Shown here piece by piece: positions 30,806-38,300 of a DNA stretch of 64,000 bases. Made by a program: the position numbers and the translations under genes. Where the stretch lies: assembly GCF_011039275.1 (NCBI RefSeq), contig NZ_JAAKGB010000001.1:1426001-1490000 (forward strand). The letters are read 5' to 3'. This DNA comes from Streptococcus hyointestinalis. Its GTDB lineage: Bacteria; Bacillota; Bacilli; Lactobacillales; Streptococcaceae. Position 1 is the first letter of the stretch. The number at the start of each line of letters is the position of its first letter. The notes below the pieces were generated by a model. It saw only the letters and a list, made by a program, of their open reading frames with translations, made no database searches and was not told the DNA's origin.

Positions 30806-32020
30806 TTAGTTATTCAATTTTTCAAGGTCATAAGTTGTTTCTTCGAGTAAAGAAGCATCCAGACCATTTGCGATTTCTTCATCACTTGGTTCAATATTGG
30901 TTATAGCACCAAGGATTTTTAGGATGATAAAGGTAATGACAAAACTGTAAATGGCAACAAGAATCACTCCGAACACTTGAATCCAGAATTGATGCCAACT
31001 TGCAGAGACACCATTGACCGCTTTATCAGCAAAGATACCAATCAAGATACTTCCTGTAAAGCCACCAATACCATGGACGCCCCAAACACCGAGCGCATCA
31101 TCCCAACCACGACTTTCTTGTAAGGATAGAGCAAGATTACAGATGATACCAGCTATGATACCAACTAAAATTGCTAATTGTGGGTGGATGTAACCTGCAC
31201 ATGGTGTAATCGTTGCAAGACCAGCAACTGAACCTGTCAGAACATCTACAAAATCAACTTTACCACGGACTAACTTGGCATAAATCATCCAAGTCACCAT
31301 ACCACTTGCTAGACCGATAAAGGTGTTTGAAAAAGCAATCGCTGCAAGACTTCCTGCCTTGAGTGCGCCACCTGAGTTAAATCCAAACCAACCAAACCAG
31401 AGAAGGCCAGTACCGATAGCTGCTGCCATCAAGTTACTTGGTTTCATGGAAATATCTTTTTGATGACGTCGTCCAAGAACAAAGATTGCGGCTAGCGCTG
31501 CAAAACCTGCTGTCGTGTGGATAACCGTTCCACCAGCAAAGTCTACAAAACCGATCTTGGATAAGAAACCAGAGCCCCAAATCCAGTGACAAACTGGAAT
31601 GTAGACAATGATTGTCCAGATGATGAGCAACCAGATATATCCCTTCATATTGAGGCGTTCTGCAAAGGCACCACTCATAAGCGGTACAGTGATGACACAG
31701 AACATCAATTGAAACGCAAAGAAGAGAATAAATGGAATGGACGCAGCGTGAACATTACTTGGCACTAAACCAACATGCGCTAGTCCGAAATAATCTGAAA
31801 TCGAACCAATCACACCACCGTGGTCTTTACCAAAAGCAAGACCAAATCCACCATACATCCAAATGATCGTTACAATCCCCATTGAGATAAACGATTGCAT
31901 CATAATATAGAGAACGCTACGCTTCCTCGCTAGACCCCCATAAAAGAAGGCAAGCCCCGGTGTCATCAAACACACCATAGCAGTCGCTAACATCATAAAG
32001 GTGGTATCACCATAATTCAT
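30806..32020 (-). CDS. amtB: Ammonium transporter AmtB
   Basis: A 404-residue membrane channel for ammonium/ammonia. Family signatures are TPGLAFFYGGLARKRSVLYI, DFAGGTVIHTTAGFAALAAI (the pore His), LLWFGWFGFNSGGAL and DDALGVWGVHGIGGFTGSIL (second pore His). The length fits. No glnK/PII gene is adjacent. The start at 32020 (MNYGDTTFMML) follows AAAGGA; an earlier in-frame ATG at 32077 is unlikely. It leads the urease operon, suggesting that ammonium made by urease is moved or recaptured by AmtB. Confidence 0.93.
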   Translation of the reverse strand: MNYGDTTFMMLATAMVCLMTPGLAFFYGGLARKRSVLYIMMQSFISMGIVTIIWMYGGFGLAFGKDHGGVIGSISDYFGLAHVGLVPSNVHAASIPFILFFAFQLMFCVITVPLMSGAFAERLNMKGYIWLLIIWTIIVYIPVCHWIWGSGFLSKIGFVDFAGGTVIHTTAGFAALAAIFVLGRRHQKDISMKPSNLMAAAIGTGLLWFGWFGFNSGGALKAGSLAAIAFSNTFIGLASGMVTWMIYAKLVRGKVDFVDVLTGSVAGLATITPCAGYIHPQLAILVGIIAGIICNLALSLQESRGWDDALGVWGVHGIGGFTGSILIGIFADKAVNGVSASWHQFWIQVFGVILVAIYSFVITFIILKILGAITNIEPSDEEIANGLDASLLEETTYDLEKLNN

Positions 32021-32205
32021 TGTGAAAAATCCTTTCTGTGACCAAGCAAGAAAAATTGCTTTGCCAAAGAAAACCATATCATAGACTAACCAAAAGGCGA
32101 TCTGTTTTTAAAACGTGACTAGGAAACTCTAGCTCCCCTTTTCGCACAATCCATCATATAATCTAATTATTTTCCACATATTATTAAAGTTTTGTGAATT
32201 TAATT

Positions 32206-32303
32206 TTAATAACATGTCAAAAAATAACTAGATGATTCTATCAACATAACAATCATTCCTCCTGTAAGTCAGTTATTATAATTTTGTTATATCTTTGTGA
32301 TAA
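32206..32303 (-). promoter_or_regulatory. amtB-ure promoter and leader with a short ORF
   Basis: On the minus strand, TTATCA (32298-32303), 17 bases, TATAAT (32275-32280). The leader is about 250 bases. Near its start AGGAGG (32258-32263) precedes a 13-codon ORF, MLIESSSYFLTCY, at 32206-32247, a possible leader peptide. The promoter is a fair match; the leader ORF is speculative. Elsewhere in 32021-32559, which holds no gene, the sequence is AT-rich and ends with a terminator at 32406. Confidence 0.45.
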
Positions 32304-32405
32304 CTAAATTATGGTTTTAGTATACTCCTTTTTATTAAAATTGCAAATCAATTAAAAATACTTTTGAATGCAATTATATCAGCTGATTAAGCGTTTACTA
32401 AAACA

Positions 32406-32433
32406 AAAATCTCTCGAAAAAATGAGAGATTTT
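32406..32433 (-). terminator. Terminator of the 32560 gene
   Basis: AAAATCTCTC (32406-32415) and GAGAGATTTT (32424-32433) form a perfect 10-bp stem, and a T-rich run (TTTTTGTTT) follows on the minus strand. Confidence 0.65.
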
Positions 32434-32559
32434 AAACAAGTGGAAAGCAACTGGGCACTTTTTAAAAATACTGCAAGTTTAGCTTACAAAACTCAAACTG
32501 TCTAGTTTCTTTAAATTGTACGACTTTTTGTCATCTAAAATCTAATCTCGAGTCCATGG

Positions 32560-33090
32560 CTATTCATCAACGGTTTCTGTTCTAGAGCCGACAATAGTTG
32601 TTTCTGATGTCGTGTAGGAGTAAGGAACAGTTGTTGATGTCAGCTCTCCTTCTCCCCAGTACTCTTCGTAGCTACCTTGACTTCCTTGAGTGACTGGTGT
32701 CGTTGAGGAAGCATAGGCTACATAGGAGCTAGCTGGTGTAGTACTTGCTTCTGTACTACTAGGCTGAGCCTCTTGAGAGCTACTTCTACTCGCTTCCTGT
32801 GAAGTCGAGCCAGAAGTAGCTGGTGTTTTTTTCTTTTGGCTTGAACTAAAAGACTTTGTTGTCGTTTTCTTTGATTTTGATGCGGTACTTTTAACAGTAC
32901 TTGAAGCTACCTTTTGGGTGCTATGACCAACGACACTTAGTACTCCTATCCCTGTCAAACTAGATGTAAAGATGATAATGAGCAGCCAATTAAGTAGAAC
33001 CCTAACTGGTGTCATCTCTCTAACGCCATACTTTTGTGTCCTAACAACTTCTATTACAAAAGATGTTATAAAGATGGCTAATGCTAACAA
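32560..33090 (-). CDS. Ser/Thr-rich membrane-anchored protein, 5' end possibly frameshifted
   Basis: About 176 residues with two N-terminal hydrophobic helices (ALAIFITSFVIEVV and LLNWLLIIIFTSSLTGIGVL) and a long low-complexity outer region rich in Ser, Thr and Lys (SSTVKSTASKSKKTTTKSF, SSSQEAQPSSTEASTT), ending in EEYWGEGELTSTTVPYSY. No family was recognised. The frame begins only at a TTG. Just upstream ATGAGTTATGTTTATATTGG with a GAGGAA site reads MSYVYIGK, but is one base out of frame, so a 1-base deletion near 33090 may have removed the true start. It abuts the IS982 copy. Confidence 0.55.
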   Translation of the reverse strand: MLALAIFITSFVIEVVRTQKYGVREMTPVRVLLNWLLIIIFTSSLTGIGVLSVVGHSTQKVASSTVKSTASKSKKTTTKSFSSSQKKKTPATSGSTSQEASRSSSQEAQPSSTEASTTPASSYVAYASSTTPVTQGSQGSYEEYWGEGELTSTTVPYSYTTSETTIVGSRTETVDE

Positions 33091-33172
33091 GACTTACCAA
33101 TATAAACATAACTCATTTCCTCGATTAGTCATTAGAGATAACAAAATGTAAATAGATACTATACACCCGTGG

Positions 33173-34118
33173 TGCTAGTTGATTTCAAAATAGCGTAAGT
33201 TACGAGCTAGAATAATTTGTTCAATTCGTAACTGTAGTCCGGCTAGGATTCTAGCTAATGTATGTTCGATGTCAAAGAGACGACACAGTTCAGAAAAACG
33301 TGTTTCAATAGTTCGTCTCATGGCCATCACTTTCCAATCGTTATGTTCTTCGGCCCCTGTCATGTTTTTACGAAATGGCGTCCATAGATGGTAACCTTGT
33401 TGTTCTAAGTCCTTCTTGAGTTCACTGCTCAGGTAGCCTAAATCCCCTAGGATAACCGATTGCTTACATCCCTATAATAGTTCATAACCCACCTTAATAT
33501 CATGGACAGAGGTTGGTGTGACAACATAGTTCAGAATATAACCAGATAAGGTCACCAGCATATGAACTTTGAAGCCGTAGAACCAAAGATATTTAGAGGC
33601 GTAGTAGCCAATATCGGCTAATCCTTTAAAAATGGTAGCACTATGATTGCGAATAGGTTGGCAAAGTGGCAAAGGAAAACTATCTATAATGGCTAGTTTA
33701 TCAGATGGAAGCATTTCACTCATAGCTTTCCGGATTAATTGGACGAGCCAAATCAATTGTTTTGACCGACGATTGAAACGACTTCTTTCTAGTAGCTGCC
33801 CACAAGGAAAGAGGTGGCAGATGCTGTAGAAATGACACTGTGACGTTATGCCTAATTCAGCCTGTAACAAAAGCAAGACAAGAATTGATTCATCTGAAAC
33901 TTTGGCTAAACTAACATTACGCCGATGTTTGGAGGAATCCGGACAGTAGTTTTGGTAGAAGTGATGACAAATTTGTGATAATTGATATACCTTCCATTGC
34001 AAATGATGAGATTTAGCAGTATACTGTAAGTGGCTCATTTGGACTAACCTCCTGTTTGTTTCGTCACTTACAGTATAGTCCTTTTGGGCTTTTTATTGTA
34101 TTTTGAAATCAACTAGCA
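33173..34118 (-). mobile_element. IS982-family insertion sequence, inactivated
   Basis: A 946-bp element bounded by perfect 20-bp inverted repeats (TGCTAGTTGATTTCAAAATA at 33173-33192 and its complement at 34099-34118). Beyond the core repeat, both flanks continue with a related CCGTG..TGCTAG; the right side has a small duplication of GCTAG. The transposase has one nonsense codon. It directly adjoins the truncated ISL3 copy on its right. Confidence 0.75.
33175..34038 (-). pseudogene. IS982-type transposase with in-frame stop
   Basis: A 287-codon frame interrupted by TAG at 33472-33474. The first part (MSHLQYTAKSHHLQWKVYQL, SDESILVLLLLQAELGI, KLAIIDSFPLPLCQPIRN with the first catalytic Asp, FYGFKVHMLVTLSGYI) and the second (CKQSVILGDLGYLSSELKKD with the second Asp, MRRTIETRFSELCRLF with the Glu) match the DDE domain of IS982 transposases. 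The two parts share one frame, so a single base change caused the stop. Inactive unless suppressed. Confidence 0.8.
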
Positions 34119-34131
34119 GCTAGCAGCACGG

Positions 34132-35266
34132 TAGACTTAAAATCAAAATATCACCTGTTCTCAAGCACAAGTCTCACATTGAGCTTAGAGCCGAACTGGA
34201 TTATCCAGCCCCATCCTGTCCTCATTGTCAAGGAAAGATGATGAAATACTTTTCAAAGGCCTTCCACCAGCCCAATCTTAGACGTCCAAGGTATGGCAAC
34301 CGTTCTAAAGCTCAGAAAGCGGCGTTTTCAGTGTAAAGTGTGTCGCAGGGTCTCTATCGCCAAAAACAGTCTAGTCAAGAAAAATTGCCAAATCTCACAG
34401 CCTGTCTGGGCGAAAATCACCCAACTTCTCAGCGAAAAACGCCTCCACATCTCTGTTTCCACCGTTCAAAGACAGCTAAATGCTTTCACTTTGAAAGAGA
34501 ATTTTGAGGTCTTGCCTGAGATTTTATCCTGGGATGATTTCGCAAGAAACAAGGGAAGACTAGCTTTCATTGCGCAAGATTTTGAGACCATGAAAATCGT
34601 AGCAGTGCTGGAGAATAATCGCCAAACGACCAGCAAAAACCACTTTTACAAGTATTCAAGACAAGCTAGAGAAGCAGTCAGAGTAGTGCCTGTCGACATG
34701 TCGGGTGCCTACATTCCTATCATCAGGAAACTATTTCCGAAAGCGGAGATTGTCCTCGACCGTTTCCACCTCGTGCAGCACCTCTCTCGAGCCATGATGA
34801 CCAATCGTATTGCCATCATGAAGAGCTTTGACAAGAAGTCTCTGCCTTACAGAGCCATGAAGAATCACTGGAGAATCCTGCAAAAGGATAGCAGAAAGCT
34901 CTCCGAATTATTATGACCTTTACCAATTACTGCTCTTTCATTTTCAAGAGAAGCGTGTCGAGTCATTTTTCGGACTGATTCACGACAATGTCGATAGTGT
35001 TAACGCAAACTTTGCAAGAGTCTTTCGGACTTTTCTAAAGCACGAAACCTATATCACCAACGCTCTGAAATATCCTTATTCCAACGCCAAATTAGAAGCT
35101 ACTAACAAACTCATCAAAGACATCAAACGGCAAGCGTTTGGGTTTCGTAACTTTAAGAACTTTAGAACAAAGATTCTCATCATTTTGAATATCAAAAGAG
35201 AGAGAACGAAAATCGTTCTCTCTCGCACTTAGCTTTTCATCAACACACTACAGTTGACAAAGAGCC
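34132..35266 (+). mobile_element. ISL3-family copy 1, left end truncated
   Basis: The right end carries the ISL3 terminal sequence (TTGACAAAGAGCC, ending at 35266). The left end is missing, cut at the IS982 copy. From about 34196 to 35266 it appears identical to the inverted copy 2 (41399-42469). The first 60 bases are diverged from copy 2. The two copies flank the adhesin gene. Confidence 0.75.
34140..35232 (+). pseudogene. ISL3 transposase remnant, copy 1
   Basis: Pieces in three frames read as an ISL3 transposase: LDYPAPSCPHCQGKMMKY (zinc finger, one frame), then from 34293 MATVLKLRKRRFQCKVCRRV through the DDE core with VVPVDMSGAYIPIIRKLFPK and IVLDRFHLVQHLSRAM, to a stop at 34916. In another frame follows YYDLYQLLLFHFQEKRVESF and the Glu-bearing C-terminus ending at TAG 35230. 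There is a frameshift near 34250 and an out-of-frame internal deletion at 34910 of perhaps 30 codons. It cannot make a full transposase. Confidence 0.8.
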
Positions 35267-35309
35267 AGAATTACTTTGGAGTTTTCCATTAAAAGTAGAT
35301 TATATCATC

Positions 35310-38300
35310 TCAATCTTCAGATTTACGACGTTTACCTACCATAGCTGCTGCTCCAAGAAGCACAGCTCCAAGACCTGCGATAGCTACAGAACCATCATCA
35401 CCTGTTTCAGGCAATTCTTTAGTAGTCGCTGGTTTGTCAGCAGATTTAACTTCTGCTTTAGTTTTCTCACTAACAGTTACAGTAATATTTTGACTTAGTA
35501 CGTCTTTATTCCCTGTATTTGTCTGTGGAACCATTACATGAACTGACACAGTAACTTCATCCTTAGAGCCATCTGGGTAAGTGATAACAATCGTTCCTGT
35601 CTTATCGCCAGGAGTTGTGGTATCAATATCTTCTTTCCACTCAACTTTTGTACCATCTGGTAACTTGCCAAGGTTTTTAATACCATCCTCTGCCTTAGGT
35701 GTGTCTCCTATATTTACAGTGATGTCTTGTCCCTCTGGAGTATTTTTCTCTGCGTCCGTACGTGGGTCTACCACTGTAACCTTAACAGGCACTTCATCCT
35801 TAGAGCCATCTGGGTAAGTTACAACTACGGTTGCATCTTTATCCCCTGCTGTTGTGGTATCAACTGGATCTTTGAAGGCTACCTCAGTTCCTGCTGGAAG
35901 TTCTGGCAAGTTAGCGATTGAATCTTCTGCTTTAGGTGTGTCACCCATGTTTACAGTTTGATCTTTCGCTACTGGAGTATTCTTCTCTGCGTCCGTACGT
36001 GGGTCTACCACTGTAACCTTAACAGGTACTTCATCCTTAGAGCCATCTGGGTAAGTTACAACTACGGTTACATCTTTATCCCCTGCTGTTGTGGTATCAA
36101 CTGGATCTTTGAAGGCTACCTTAGTTCCTGCTGGAAGTTCTGGCAAGTTAGCGATTGAATCTTCTGCTTTAGGTGTGTCACCCATGTTTACAGTTTGATC
36201 TTTCGCTACTGGAGTATTCTTCTCTGCATCCGTACGTGAGTCTACCACTGTAACCTTAACAGGTACTTCATCCTTAGAGCCATCTGGGTAAGTTACAACT
36301 ACGGTTGCGTCTTTATCCCCTGCTGTTGTGGTATCAACTGGATCTTTGAAGGCTACCTTAGTTCCTGCTGGAAGTTCTGGCAAGTTAGCGATTGAATCTT
36401 CTGCTTTAGGTGTGTCACCCATGTTTACAGTTTGATCTTTCGCTACTGGAGTATTCTTCTCTGCATCCGTACGTGAGTCTACCACTGTAACCTTAACAGG
36501 TACTTCATCCTTAGAGCCATCTGGGTAAGTTACAACTACGGTTGCGTCTTTATCCCCTGCTGTTGTGGTATCAACTGGATCTTTGAAGGCTACCTTAGTT
36601 CCTGCTGGAAGTTCTGGCAAGTTAGCGATTGAATCTTCTGCTTTAGGTGTGTCACCCATGTTTACAGTTTGATCTTTCGCTACTGGAGTATTCTTCTCTG
36701 CGTCCGTACGTGGGTCTACCACTGTAACCTTAACAGGTACTTCATCCTTAGAGCCATCTGGGTAAGTTACAACTACGGTTGCATCTTTATCCCCTGCTGT
36801 TGTGGTATCAACTGGATCTTTGAAGGCTACCTCAGTTCCTGCTGGAAGTTCTGGCAAGTTAGCGATTGAATCTTCTGCTTTAGGTGTGTCACCCATGTTT
36901 ACAGTTTGATCTTTCGCTACTGGAGTATTTTTCTCTGCGTCCGTACGTGGGTCTACCACTGTAACCTTAACAGGTACTTCATCCTTAGAGCCATCTGGGT
37001 AAGTTACAACTACGGTTGCGTCTTTATCTCCTGCTGTTGTGGTATCAACTGGTTCTTTGAAGTCTACCTTAGTTCCTGCTGGAAGTTCTGGCAAGTTAGC
37101 GATTGAATCTTCTGCCTTAGGCGTGTCACCAATGTTTACAGTTTGATCTTTCGCTACTGGAGTATTCTTCTCTGCGTCCGTACGTGGGTCTACCACTGTA
37201 ACCTTAACAGGTACTTCATCCTTAGAGCCATCTGGGTAAGTTACAACTACGGTTACATCTTTATCCCCTGCTGTTGTGGTATCAACTGGATCTTTGAAGG
37301 CTACCTTAGTTCCTGCTGGAAGTTCTGGCAAGTTAGCGATTGAATCTTCTGCTTTAGGTGTGTCACCCATGTTTACAGTTTGATCTTTCGCTACTGGAGT
37401 ATTCTTCTCTGCATCCGTACGTGAGTCTACCACTGTAACCTTAACAGGTACTTCATCCTTAGAGCCATCTGGGTAAGTTACAACTACGGTTGCGTCTTTA
37501 TCTCCTGCTGTTGTGGTATCAACTGGATCTTTGAAGTCTACCTTAGTTCCTGCTGGAAGTTCTGGCAAGTTAGCGATTGAATCTTCTGCCTTAGGTGTGT
37601 CACCAATGTTTACAGTTTGATCTTTCGCTACTGGAGTATTTTTCTCTGCATCCGTACGTGGGTCTACCACTGTAACCTTAACAGGTACTTCATCCTTAGA
37701 GCCATCTGGGTAAGTTACAACTACGGTTGCATCTTTATCCCCTGCTGTTGTGGTATCAACTGGATCTTTGAAGGCTACCTCAGTTCCTGCTGGAAGTTCT
37801 GGCAAGTTAGCGATTGAATCTTCTGCTTTAGGTGTGTCACCCATGTTTACAGTTTGATCTTTCGCTACTGGAGTATTTTTCTCTGCGTCCGTACGTGGGT
37901 CTACCACTGTAACCTTAACAGGTACTTCATCCTTAGAGCCATCTGGGTAAGTTACAACTACGGTTGCGTCTTTATCTCCTGCTGTTGTGGTATCAACTGG
38001 TTCTTTGAAGTCTACCTTAGTTCCTGCTGGAAGTTCTGGCAAGTTAGCGATTGAATCTTCTGCCTTAGGCGTGTCACCAATGTTTACAGTTTGATCTTTC
38101 GCTACTGGAGTATTTTTCTCTGCGTCCGTACGTGGGTCTACCACTGTAACCTTAACAGGTACTTCATCCTTAGAGCCATCTGGGTAAGTTACAACTACGG
38201 TTGCGTCTTTATCTCCTGCTGTTGTGGTATCAACTGGTTCTTTGAAGTCTACCTTAGTTCCTGCTGGAAGTTCTGGCAAGTTAGCGATTGAATCTTCTGC

